Assembly: GCF_017571525.1 (NCBI RefSeq)
Contig: NZ_JAGETY010000006.1
Location: forward strand, 62,001-126,000
Source of the DNA: Hymenobacter sp. BT559
Lineage (GTDB): Bacteria > Bacteroidota > Bacteroidia > Cytophagales > Hymenobacteraceae
DNA: 64,000 nt
Direction: 5' to 3'
This document shows, piece by piece, positions 9,579 to 18,400 of the stretch (positions are counted from its first letter, which is position 1; every line of letters starts with the position of its first letter). Below the pieces are notes generated by a model that was not told the DNA's origin, did no database searches, and worked only from the letters and a program-made list of their open reading frames with translations. A program made the position numbers and the translations under genes.

Positions 9579-10367
9579 ATGCCTCAGGATTTTGTGCAAG
9601 AGCTGCAGGCACAGCTACAGCCAGCGCGCCAGCGCATGGTAGACCACGCGGTGTATCGCCGCATCGAAACGCTGGCCGACCTCCGCGTATTCATGGAGCA
9701 CCACGTGTATGCGGTGTGGGATTTTATGTCGCTACTCAAAGCCTTGCAGCGCGAGCTAACCTGCGTAGAGGTGCCCTGGGTACCCAAAGGCAGCCCCGCC
9801 ACCCGTCGCCTCATCAACGACATTGTGCTGGAAGAGGAAACCGACCTCGACCCCGAGGGGCAGCCGACCAGCCACTTTGAGCTGTACCTGCGGGCTATGG
9901 CCGAAGCCGGGGCTGATACTGCGCCTGCCAAACGCCTGCTAGCCGCCCTGGCAGAGGGGGCGAGCGTGCCGGCCGCGCTGGCAGCCGCGCAGGCACCAGC
10001 CAGTGTGCAGGCGTTTGTGAAGCATACGTTTAGCGTCATTGCCAGCGGGCGGCCGCATGCGGTGGCAGCAGCCTTCACCTTTGGGCGCGAAGATGTGATT
10101 CCGGATATGTTTCGCAGCCTGATTGCCGACCTGGGCCAGCGCTTTCCGGGCCAGCTCGACACGTTTACGTACTACCTCAACCGCCACATCGAGCTCGATG
10201 AGGACCATCATGCCCCGCTAGCCCACCAGATGGTGCGCGACCTCTGCGGCACCGACCCCGCCCGCTGGCGCGAGGCCGCCGAGGTAGCCCAGCAGGGCAT
10301 GGCCGCCCGCGTGGCGCTCTGGGATGGCATTGCCGCGGCGCTGGTTCAGGAGCGGGCCGTGGGTTAA
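9579..10367 (+). CDS. DUF3050 protein, heme-oxygenase-like fold
   Basis: A 262-residue protein matching DUF3050. It is helical and rich in conserved His, Glu and Asp. The blocks seen are FMEHHVYAVWDFMSLLKAL (about 35-52), IVLEEETDLD (about 86-95) and LNRHIELDEDHHAPLAHQM (about 203-221). The spacing suggests a metal site on a heme-oxygenase-like helical bundle, the fold used by several diiron oxidases. That is inference; no reaction is established. It follows the lipid kinase after 123 bases, same strand, and ends in a strong hairpin. Confidence 0.7.
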   Translation: MPQDFVQELQAQLQPARQRMVDHAVYRRIETLADLRVFMEHHVYAVWDFMSLLKALQRELTCVEVPWVPKGSPATRRLINDIVLEEETDLDPEGQPTSHFELYLRAMAEAGADTAPAKRLLAALAEGASVPAALAAAQAPASVQAFVKHTFSVIASGRPHAVAAAFTFGREDVIPDMFRSLIADLGQRFPGQLDTFTYYLNRHIELDEDHHAPLAHQMVRDLCGTDPARWREAAEVAQQGMAARVALWDGIAAALVQERAVG

Positions 10368-10379
10368 CAGCATTTAGGT

Positions 10380-10429
10380 AACGCTAAAAAAGGACGCTAG
10401 CCCCCGGCCAGCGTCCTTTTTTAGCGTTA
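10380..10429. terminator. Long perfect hairpin terminator
   Basis: AACGCTAAAAAAGGACGCT pairs with its exact complement across an 11-base loop. Both sides carry A/T runs, so it should terminate on either strand. It separates the DUF3050 gene from the SUI1 gene. Confidence 0.8.
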
Positions 10430-10469
10430 AAAGCGTGTGCAAGAGGGCTAGCGCGCCGACCTTTGCGCT

Positions 10470-10814
10470 ATGAAAAAAGACCAGCCGCGCCGCCAGGGAG
10501 TGGTTTACTCGACCAATCCTGAGTTCTCTTACCAGTCCGATGAGGCAGCTGAGGCAGCTACGCTGCCACCCCAGCAGCAACAGCTGCGGGTGCAGCTCGA
10601 TAAAAAGCAGCGCGGCGGCAAGCAGGTGACGCTCGTTACGGGCTTTGTGGGCCGCGAAGAAGATTTGCAGACCCTAGGAAAACTCTTGAAAACCAAATGT
10701 GGTGTGGGCGGAAGCGCCAAAGATGGCGAAATCGTGGTGCAAGGCGACTTTCGCGCCAAGGTCCTGGAGGTGCTGCTCAAAGAAGGCTATAAAGCCAAGC
10801 AGATTGGGGGCTAA
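10470..10814 (+). CDS. SUI1/eIF1-family translation factor (YciH-like)
   Basis: A 114-residue protein with a charged N-terminal tail and a SUI1 domain from about residue 38. The motif GGKQVTLVTGF is followed by LGKLLKTKCGVGGSAKDG, the family's most conserved block, and the protein ends VLLKEGYKAKQIGG. Eukaryotic eIF1 acts in start-codon selection; bacterial YciH proteins bind the ribosome but their role is less clear. It is a lone gene between two inverted repeats. Confidence 0.9.
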   Translation: MKKDQPRRQGVVYSTNPEFSYQSDEAAEAATLPPQQQQLRVQLDKKQRGGKQVTLVTGFVGREEDLQTLGKLLKTKCGVGGSAKDGEIVVQGDFRAKVLEVLLKEGYKAKQIGG

Positions 10815-10836
10815 GGCTTCCGAATGATTTAGTAAC

Positions 10837-10889
10837 AACAGCTAGGGGTCCTCTAAGGCGAATAGCACCTTAGAGGACCCCTAGCTGTT
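10837..10889. terminator. 22-bp perfect inverted repeat between convergent genes
   Basis: The arms 10837-10858 (AACAGCTAGGGGTCCTCTAA then GG) and 10868-10889 are exact complements with a nine-base loop. There is no T-run beyond two bases. It lies between the ends of the SUI1 gene and the PspC/GIN gene and may stop transcription from both sides. Confidence 0.55.
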
Positions 10890-10909
10890 GGGCAGAGTGC
10901 ATGTATAGA

Positions 10910-13570
10910 TTAGTCGTTTTCCTGCTCCAGCGTACTGCCGCTGCTCAGGTCTTTCTGCACATTGCTGGGGTGGCCGGTGTAGTGCGCCGAGCTGCCGCTG
11001 CTCAGGTCAGCCTTGAGCTCGTCGGTGGCGTGCACCTGGGCCTGCGAAGCGCTGCTGAGGTCGAGTGTAACGCGGGTGGCGCGCAGCGCGCGGGCTTCTA
11101 CCTGGCTGGCGCTTGAGCCGTCGATGTCCAGTTCGTCGGCAGTACCAGTAAGGTCGGCCTGGCTGGCGCTGCTTACCTTCACTTCAAGCCGCGGCACGTG
11201 CACATCGAGGCGGGCCGAAGAGGCACTAGAGGCTTCTACCCGCAGTGCTTCGTCGCGGAAGCCGCTCACGTCGGCCTGGCAGGCACCACTAAGCTCCAGG
11301 TGCTGGAGGCGGGGCAGGGTCACCTGCACCAGCATGGGGTGGCGGCTCGCGTCGAAGCCCGAGAACCAGCCGTTGCCGGAGCGGTAGCGCACCACCAGGC
11401 GGCTGCCCTCCACACTAAGGCGCACATCGGAGAGGTCGTCGGGGCGGCCGGCTACTTCGGCCTTGTGGACATCGCCCTGGCGCACCACCACCCGGAAGGC
11501 GCCGTGCACTTCGACTGCGTTAAAGTCCTCGCTACCAGTCAGCGTCTTGCGACCAGTGCCGTAGTAGCTAGGTTCGGTATTGAAGCGCTCAGCGCTGGAA
11601 TGGATGCGTATGGTAGGCTCGTCGCCGTCGGTGTTCACGCGCACCTGGGTTTTGTTGCCGTTCACGTCTAGGTTCACCACCTCGTCGCCGTCGGTATTAT
11701 TGTCGTTGTCCTCATCGGCTACGGGCGGGCAGTTGAGGCAGGCAAACTTGCCCTCGCGGGTGAAGCGGGCGCGGTAGTCGCGGTCATCAGTAGGGCGGTG
11801 GCCGCTGGTGAAGTCATCGTCGTCGAGGCGCTCGATGAAGCGCGGTGTGAGGCGGTAGATTTTATTCAGGGGCAGGTGCAGCGTCAGGCTCAGCTTTTGC
11901 TCGCGGTAGGGGGCGTTGCTTTTCAGCGTAATGCCCTGGTCGAAAATAATGGTTGAGTCGCGCTGAGCGATGTTGTAGTTAATGGTCTGCTGGGCGGTGA
12001 GGCGGGCGGCCTCCTCGGTGCGGCCGCGGGCCCGGAATTCTTCTTCCACGAAAGGAGCCGCGCCGCTGTCGGCCGGGGCCAGACTCAGGTCAACCCAGTG
12101 AAAATTGTCTTCTACATTACGCGAGTCCAGCACAATGCCGGGGCTAGCGATGGGCTTCAGGCGCACGGTAGTGGTGTAGGTGTCTTTGGCCTGAAAGTCG
12201 CGGGCCACCTGCAAGCCAGCCGCCGCACTGCCCACCACGCCCAGCACCCACAGCCCCAGCAGCGACAATCCCACCGTGCGGCTCAAGAGCCAGCGGCGCA
12301 TTATCAGGCGCAAGCCCAGCAGTATCAGGGCAAAAGCCGGAATGGCCGAGGCGAAGAACATGGCGATGGCGCCCCAGGGCGGCAGGTTGCGCACGGTAGC
12401 CCCGAAGCTGTCGTCAAACATAAACCCGTTGCTGGTGTGCTCAACCGCCGTGAAGGGGATGATGCTCAGGGCGGCGCCCAGCAGCAGCAGCATGGTAAAC
12501 AGACTGGTGCTACCCCAGAAAATCAGCAGGCCCCCAACTATCCACCGGATAACGGTACCTACAAAATTGGCAGCCGGCTTGGCGCTGCGCGCCGCGCCCT
12601 CCAGAAAAGTGCCCAGCGGGCGGTTGGGCGTGGGGTTGCCGTCGCCATCAAAGGCGTTGCTGCGCAGATTGTTGTCGATGCCCGAGAGCGTTACGGCATC
12701 ACCGCGCATCTGCATTTTTTCTGATACCGTGCGGGCTTCAGGCACCACGGCCCACAGTATCAGGTAGATGAGGAAGGTAGAGCCACCCAAGAACAAGCCA
12801 ATCAGGAAGAGCACCCGCACCAGCACCACATCGGTCTGGAAATAAGCGGCTAGGCCCGCCGATACGCCCCCGACCTTCCCATTGTCGGTATCGCGAAAGA
12901 GCTTGCGCTCGGTGAGCTTGCCGCCAAAGTCCAGGGTGTCGATGGGGGCGGGGGCATCGTCGCGCTTGGGCAGCGCTATCCACAGCACCACGTAGGTGAT
13001 GAGCGCTAGGCCCCCAAAATCGAAGCGGTGACGGAACATGCCCGTGCCGGGAATGTGGTCGTACACTCCAAACACATTGGGCAGCAGCACTAACGCCAGA
13101 AAAATGAGGCGCACCAGCAGGGGGTTCACCCGGAAATACTGGGCTAGCCCCGCGCACACACCGGCAATCTTGCGGTGGGCCAGGTCGCGGTAGAGGCGGC
13201 GGGGCTCAGTGTCGGCCGGGGTGGGGGCGGGGCCGCCCGCAAAAGCCGGGCCGGCACCGGCGCCGGCCGCAACGGGCTCGGTGTAGGTGTCCTCATCCTC
13301 GTCGGGCGAGGTGTTGAAGTCGCTTACGCGGCCCATCTTGGCCGTCATTTCCTCCACATCCTGAAGGGTGATGACCTGCTTGGTAACCGAGAGGCGCGCC
13401 GCAAACAGCTCGGCGATGCGGCCCTCGATGTCGGCCACGATTTCTTCGTGGCCCTGGTAGCTGGCAAAGTGCGCCTTCACCTCCTGGAGGTAGCGGCTAA
13501 GCACGTCATAGCCATCGTCTTCGATGTGGAAGATGATGCCCTGCAAATTGATGCTGATGTTCTTTTTCAT
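10910..13570 (-). CDS. PspC-GIN fusion: double PspC membrane protein with adhesin-head GIN domain
   Basis: An 886-residue inner-membrane protein. The N-terminal 100 residues are a soluble domain common to PadR-linked PspC proteins. Two PspC modules follow: RRLYRDLAHRKIAGVCAGLA at about 124-143 and RKLFRDTDNGKVGGVSAGLA at about 221-240, each with following membrane helices. Further transmembrane helices lie at about 335-460. The C-terminal third (from about 660) is a GIN/DUF2807-like beta-helix with recurring SSASQ-type repeats. PspC proteins elsewhere sense envelope stress; GIN domains are putative adhesin heads. The order suggests a membrane sensor with a large extracytoplasmic repeat head. 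It is co-transcribed with the PadR regulator 75 bases upstream. Confidence 0.85.
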   Translation of the reverse strand: MKKNISINLQGIIFHIEDDGYDVLSRYLQEVKAHFASYQGHEEIVADIEGRIAELFAARLSVTKQVITLQDVEEMTAKMGRVSDFNTSPDEDEDTYTEPVAAGAGAGPAFAGGPAPTPADTEPRRLYRDLAHRKIAGVCAGLAQYFRVNPLLVRLIFLALVLLPNVFGVYDHIPGTGMFRHRFDFGGLALITYVVLWIALPKRDDAPAPIDTLDFGGKLTERKLFRDTDNGKVGGVSAGLAAYFQTDVVLVRVLFLIGLFLGGSTFLIYLILWAVVPEARTVSEKMQMRGDAVTLSGIDNNLRSNAFDGDGNPTPNRPLGTFLEGAARSAKPAANFVGTVIRWIVGGLLIFWGSTSLFTMLLLLGAALSIIPFTAVEHTSNGFMFDDSFGATVRNLPPWGAIAMFFASAIPAFALILLGLRLIMRRWLLSRTVGLSLLGLWVLGVVGSAAAGLQVARDFQAKDTYTTTVRLKPIASPGIVLDSRNVEDNFHWVDLSLAPADSGAAPFVEEEFRARGRTEEAARLTAQQTINYNIAQRDSTIIFDQGITLKSNAPYREQKLSLTLHLPLNKIYRLTPRFIERLDDDDFTSGHRPTDDRDYRARFTREGKFACLNCPPVADEDNDNNTDGDEVVNLDVNGNKTQVRVNTDGDEPTIRIHSSAERFNTEPSYYGTGRKTLTGSEDFNAVEVHGAFRVVVRQGDVHKAEVAGRPDDLSDVRLSVEGSRLVVRYRSGNGWFSGFDASRHPMLVQVTLPRLQHLELSGACQADVSGFRDEALRVEASSASSARLDVHVPRLEVKVSSASQADLTGTADELDIDGSSASQVEARALRATRVTLDLSSASQAQVHATDELKADLSSGSSAHYTGHPSNVQKDLSSGSTLEQEND

Positions 13571-13645
13571 GAGAAGGGCCGCAGGCGCGAAGCGCGGCAG
13601 GTTGAAGTCGGAGAAAGAAAGGTTAGCGGTAAAAAGCAGGGACCG

Positions 13646-13981
13646 CTAGGGGCGGCGGGGCTGGCGAATGATGCCTACGGAGAGCGCCATTTCTTCCCAG
13701 GTCTGGCGCAGCTCTTCCAAAAACTGGCGGCCGGCATCGGTGAGCGTGTAGTATTTGCGGGGTGGCCCAGAGGTCGATTCCTTCCAGACGTAGTCGAGCA
13801 AGGCGGCATTCTTGAGGCGCGTGAGCAGCGGGTAGAGCGTGCCCTCCACCACTATCATGCGGGCTTGGGTGAGCTCCTCCAGCATGTCGCTGGCGTAGGC
13901 CTCCCCGCGGCCGATAATCTCCAGGATGCAGAATTCGAGGATGCCTTTGCGCATCTGCACCTGGGTGTTCTCTAGTTTCAT
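13646..13981 (-). CDS. PadR-family transcriptional regulator
   Basis: A 111-residue winged-helix regulator of the short PadR type. The N-terminal block is MRKGILEFCILEIIGRGEAY, and the wing motif EGTLYPLLTRLKNAALL is followed by PPRKYYTLTDAGRQFL. PadR proteins usually repress the membrane-protein gene next to them and themselves, responding to small molecules. It is first in a unit with the PspC/GIN gene. An inverted repeat lies over its probable promoter (14015-14040), which supports autoregulation. Confidence 0.9.
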   Translation of the reverse strand: MKLENTQVQMRKGILEFCILEIIGRGEAYASDMLEELTQARMIVVEGTLYPLLTRLKNAALLDYVWKESTSGPPRKYYTLTDAGRQFLEELRQTWEEMALSVGIIRQPRRP

Positions 13982-14014
13982 GGGCGGTATGGGCTAGTAG
14001 TAGGTGAGGAACGG

Positions 14015-14040
14015 TACAAATGTACAACGGGTACTTTGTA
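14015..14040 (-). promoter_or_regulatory. Candidate PadR operator over the padR promoter
   Basis: TACAAATGTAC (14015-14025) and GTACTTTGTA (14031-14040) form an inverted repeat with a five-base centre. On the minus strand the left arm contains TACATTTG (14017-14024), a perfect -7 element for padR. A repressor bound here would block the padR-pspC promoter. Confidence 0.5.
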
Positions 14041-14277
14041 ATGCATAATACTTGGTGTAAAAATTTTTGTTGCCTTTCGTCGGTTTTTTTCTGCGTCTGA
14101 AGTCGTTACGTATTTATTTTTTCCTATTTCATCTTGCGCAACATCCAAAAGAGTAGCCCCAACTATGCGCTAATCAGCCGTATACAGCGCCGGCGTTGCG
14201 GCTGAGCCGAGCGCCACGCACTATCCGGCAGTAACTTGCGTTGCTGCTCCGATTATTTGTCAGGCTATCCTTTTTCT

Positions 14278-15414
14278 ATGCTACAACTCTCCGCTAGCTG
14301 CCGCGCTGGGGTGACATTACTTGGCCTGGGGGCCGTGCTGGGGCTAGCCGCGCCCGCTGCCCGCGCCCAGACCAACACCCCCAAGTACAGCAACGAGTTT
14401 TTGAACCTGGGCGCGGGTGCCCGCTCGCTGGGCATGGGCAAGACGCAGGTAAGCCTAGCCAACGACGCCACCGCCGGCTACTGGAACCCGGCTGCCCTCA
14501 CCACTATCACTGCCAAATACGATGGGGTGCTGATGCACTCCGAGCTGTTTTCGGGGGTGGTGAAGAATGACTACGCGGCCTTTGCCATGCCGCTCGATGA
14601 GAAGAGTGCCGTGGGCGTGACGCTGCTGCGGCTAGGGGTCGATAATATCGCCGACACCCGCGCCCTGGTGAACGAGTACGGCTACATTCAGTACGATAAA
14701 ATCACCTACTTCTCGGTGGCCGACTATGCGCTGCTGCTCAGCTATGCCCGTAAGGTAGGCCCCGAGGGGTTGAGCGTGGGCGGCAGCGGTAAGTTTATCT
14801 ACCGCAACGTAGGTCCTTATGCCAACGCCTATGGCTTTGGGGTAGATGTAGGCCTGCAATACAACCACAAGGGCTGGCTGCTAGGCCTGATGGCACGCGA
14901 CATTACCACCACTTTCAACGCCTGGAGCATCGACGCCGATAAGTTTAAGGCGAACACGATACCCGGCGAGGCCATTCCGACCAACACCACCGAGCTAACG
15001 CTGCCGCGCCTGGTACTCGGGGCGGGGCGGCAGTTTACGCTGCCGGCGCAGTTTACGGCCCTGGTGGCCGTCGACCTAGAAGCTACCACCGATGGCCAGC
15101 GCAATACGCTCATTTCGGCCAAGCCCGTGAGTGTAGACCCGCGCGTAGGCGTCGAAATTGGCTACCGTAACCTGGCTTTTTTGCGCGGTGGGGTAGGCAA
15201 CTATCAGAAGATAACCACCTTCGATATGACCCAGCAGTGGAAGGGCCAGTATAGCCTGGGCGCGGGCGTGGCCTTCAGCGGCCTGCGCGTAGACCTGGCG
15301 CTTTCGCGCCTGGCGGTGGAGAAGCTGGGCTCAACATCGCAGACCAACTCCCTTATTGTGAGCCTGGGCTATGGCCTGGGCAGCCGCACGGGCAGTGTGC
15401 TCAATAACAAGTAA
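14278..15414 (+). CDS. porV2: PorV/PorQ-family outer-membrane protein (PorV2-like)
   Basis: A 378-residue protein with a signal peptide ending ARAQ at about residue 30. The family opening follows: NEFLNLGAGARSLGMGKTQV and ANDATAGYWNPAAL, the FadL-like PorV block. The remainder has barrel-like strands up to an aromatic-poor C-terminus. In type IX secretion PorV is the outer-membrane carrier that hands cargo to the sortase PorU. Here it lies 39 bases upstream of a PorU-like gene on the same strand, which strongly supports this pairing. The canonical por genes are not in the window, so this may be the second, PorV2/PorU2, set. The ATG at 14278 was chosen because it starts the signal peptide. Confidence 0.8.
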   Translation: MLQLSASCRAGVTLLGLGAVLGLAAPAARAQTNTPKYSNEFLNLGAGARSLGMGKTQVSLANDATAGYWNPAALTTITAKYDGVLMHSELFSGVVKNDYAAFAMPLDEKSAVGVTLLRLGVDNIADTRALVNEYGYIQYDKITYFSVADYALLLSYARKVGPEGLSVGGSGKFIYRNVGPYANAYGFGVDVGLQYNHKGWLLGLMARDITTTFNAWSIDADKFKANTIPGEAIPTNTTELTLPRLVLGAGRQFTLPAQFTALVAVDLEATTDGQRNTLISAKPVSVDPRVGVEIGYRNLAFLRGGVGNYQKITTFDMTQQWKGQYSLGAGVAFSGLRVDLALSRLAVEKLGSTSQTNSLIVSLGYGLGSRTGSVLNNK

Positions 15415-15453
15415 AAGTAATTAAAGCGCTAATAAATAACTGGATATTATCTT

Positions 15454-18400
15454 ATGAATGAAGCATACTTTGCTGAGTGGGCGCGAGTGTTTTGCAGGTT
15501 AGCTGGCGGGCGAATGATGAGCTTGGCCTGGCTGGTCCTGCTGCTGGGCGCCGTAGCCCCAGCGCATGCCCAATCGGGGGCCTATGGCAATGAGTGGATA
15601 GTGCCGGGCCAGCCCTACTATAAAGTAAAAGTGTGGCGCGATGGCCTCTACCGCCTCGACTATTCCTACCTCAGCCAGCTGGGGGCCGGTGCCGTGGCCC
15701 CTGCGCAGCTGCAAGTGTGGCGGCGTGGTAAGGAAGTGGCCGTGTACCAGGGTGGTAACTCGGCCACGCTCGATAACTCGACTTTTATCGAGTTTTACGG
15801 CCAGCGCAACGATGCCGGGCTGGACAAGGAGTTTTATAAGAATATAAAAGACCAGGCCAACCCGTTTTATAGCTTCTATACCGATACGGCGGCTTATTTC
15901 GTGACTTGGGGCGCCCGGGCGGGCAAGCGCATGGCGCAGCCCGCGGCGGCCGGCGGCACGCCCCACAGCTGGCGCCTGCAGTCCTCCTTGACCCAGAAAG
16001 TAGGCAATTATGCCGAAGGACCTACTGAGCAGACATATACCTTCCTGCCATGGATAGAAGCGGGCGAAGGCTTTTTTCAGGGATTTTACTACGGGCCGGT
16101 TCAAGCGCCGCTCGATTCGGCGCTGCGGGCCGTGTCTACGGCGCCAGGGGCCCCGAGCCCGGTGTTGGAAGCCGTGGTAGTAGGCGGCTTCCGCGACACA
16201 AATCACAAAACAGCCGTCAAAGTGGTCCCGCCGGCTGGCGGCACCCGCTCACTCGGCGTCCTCAGCTATTACGGCTACGACCATGCTTACGGCCGCTATC
16301 CGCTGCTGGCTAGCGATATCAGCAGCAGTGGCATGGTAACGGTAGGGTTCGATTTGGCGCCTCAGCCCCCCCAAACCTATGTTGATGTGTATCGCCTGTC
16401 GTGGTGGCGCGTGACGGCGGCGCAGCAAAACGTATGGTTCAGCGACCGGCAGCAGCTATTCTTCCAGAATGACTCGCTGCTGACCGGGCCGGCTACCTAC
16501 GAGGTGGATAATATTCCGCCCACGGTGAGTGGCTTTGATATCCACGACCCGTGGAATGTGCAGCGCATTGTGCCTGCTACTGCTGCTACGTTGGGTAGTA
16601 CCGGTCGCCGCTACGTGTTTCCAAGCGCTACCAGTCAGCAAACCCGGCGCCTGCTGCTAGCCGACGAGGCGCGCCCGCTGGTGCCCCCGCCCGCCCGCCC
16701 GGTCAATTTCCGCACCATTGACCCAGCCAAACCCAACTTCGTTATTATCACGCACCCCAAGCTGATGCAGGCGGCGGGCGGGGTACCCAATGTGGCGCTG
16801 GCCTACGCCAGCTACCGCGCTTCGGCCACCGGCGGGGGCTACGACACGCTGATGGTAACCGCGCCGCAGCTCTACGACCAATTTCACTACGGCGAGCGCT
16901 TCGTTATCGCGCTGCGTCATTTTGCGTTGTGGCTAGCCGCCAAATCTCCCGCTACCCAGACGAAATACCTGCTACTGCTGGGCAAAGGCATTTCGCCGGG
17001 CTCGCCCGTGGCTACTGCTGCAAATCCCGACTATACGTTTGGACTGGGCGGCGGCTTCGACGCTTCGCAATCCGCGCGGATAAGGGGTGAGAATGGCCTC
17101 GACCTAGTACCCATCTCGACGCGTTCATCGTCCGATATCTTCTTGTCGAGCGACTGGCCGCACGACAATAACGTCCCCGCGCTGCCTACTGGTCGGGTCG
17201 TGGCAAGCACTGCGCAGGAAGCCCTGGATTATTTGACTAAGCTCAAGGAGTACGAAGCCCAAATTAACCCAAATCAACTTAACCCCGAACCCTGGCACAA
17301 AAACTTTGTGCATTTGGGAGGTGGCCATGACCCGGCTGAGATTGCCACGTTTGGCGGCTACCTCGACAAGTATAAGCGGCGTGCCGAGCACCCGCTGCTT
17401 GGCGCTAGCGTTACGACCTATCTGCGGGTATATGACCCGGCTAACCTCTACGCGGAGAAAAATATTTCCAGCGAAGTAAATGCCGGGCTAGCCCTGATAA
17501 CATATTTCGGCCACGGGTCAACTACGACGTTTGATATAAACATCGGTGATATCTATGACCCGCTTCAAAACTATAACAATGCCAAGAAATACCCGGTCAT
17601 GATGTATAACGGGTGCTCGGCCGGGGCGGCGTTCTTCAACGCCCACACGTTTGCTACCGACTGGATACTGGCGCCCAACAAGGGCTCCATTGGCATAATG
17701 GCGGAGAGCGGCTTCTCGTATGCGGACTTGCTCGACCAGACCCAGGACCTGACGTATAAACTACTCCTTAACGACCCGGTCTGGTTTGGGCGGCCTATTG
17801 CCGAAGTGCGCCGTGAGGTAATCCGGCGCTTGCAGCCCACGTCGGCTTTTCAACCTGTGCCGGGTAACCTGCGCGCCACTGAGCAACTGTTGTGCACTAT
17901 TTGGCAGGGCGACCCAGCGCTACGCATGTATGCCCCGGCCAAGCCAGATTTTGTAGCCAGCAATGCCGCGCTCTCGCTCAGCCCCATTGCGCCCGATGTG
18001 GCCGTGACGGGTGCTTCGAGCAAGTTTACACTTAATATTGGGGTGAGCAACCCCGCGCGCATTACCCGCGACTCCATTGAGATTCGGGTCACGCGCATGT
18101 ACCCAACTGGTAAAATTGCCCCCGAGGTATACGTGTTCAACAATCACAATGGCCTCAAGCCGTTTCCGCAGGCCTTCCGGCGCGACACGACCTATACAAT
18201 CACGCTGAATAACCCCACCAGTGATTTTGCGGGCGACAATGTCTTTACCGTCGAACTCGACTACCGCAACAAAGTAGACGAGCTTGATGAAACCAATAAT
18301 AAGGCCACGCTAACCTATTCTTTCCTGAAGCGCGGGCTTACGCTGCTAGCGCCCAGCGAGTTTGCCATTGTGGCGGGCAACAAGCCGCGCCTCGTGGCTC

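Noticed and set aside
10910-11300. Tandem DNA repeats as a mobile element
   Set aside because: They are the SSASQ-type protein repeats of the GIN domain, in frame and diverged.
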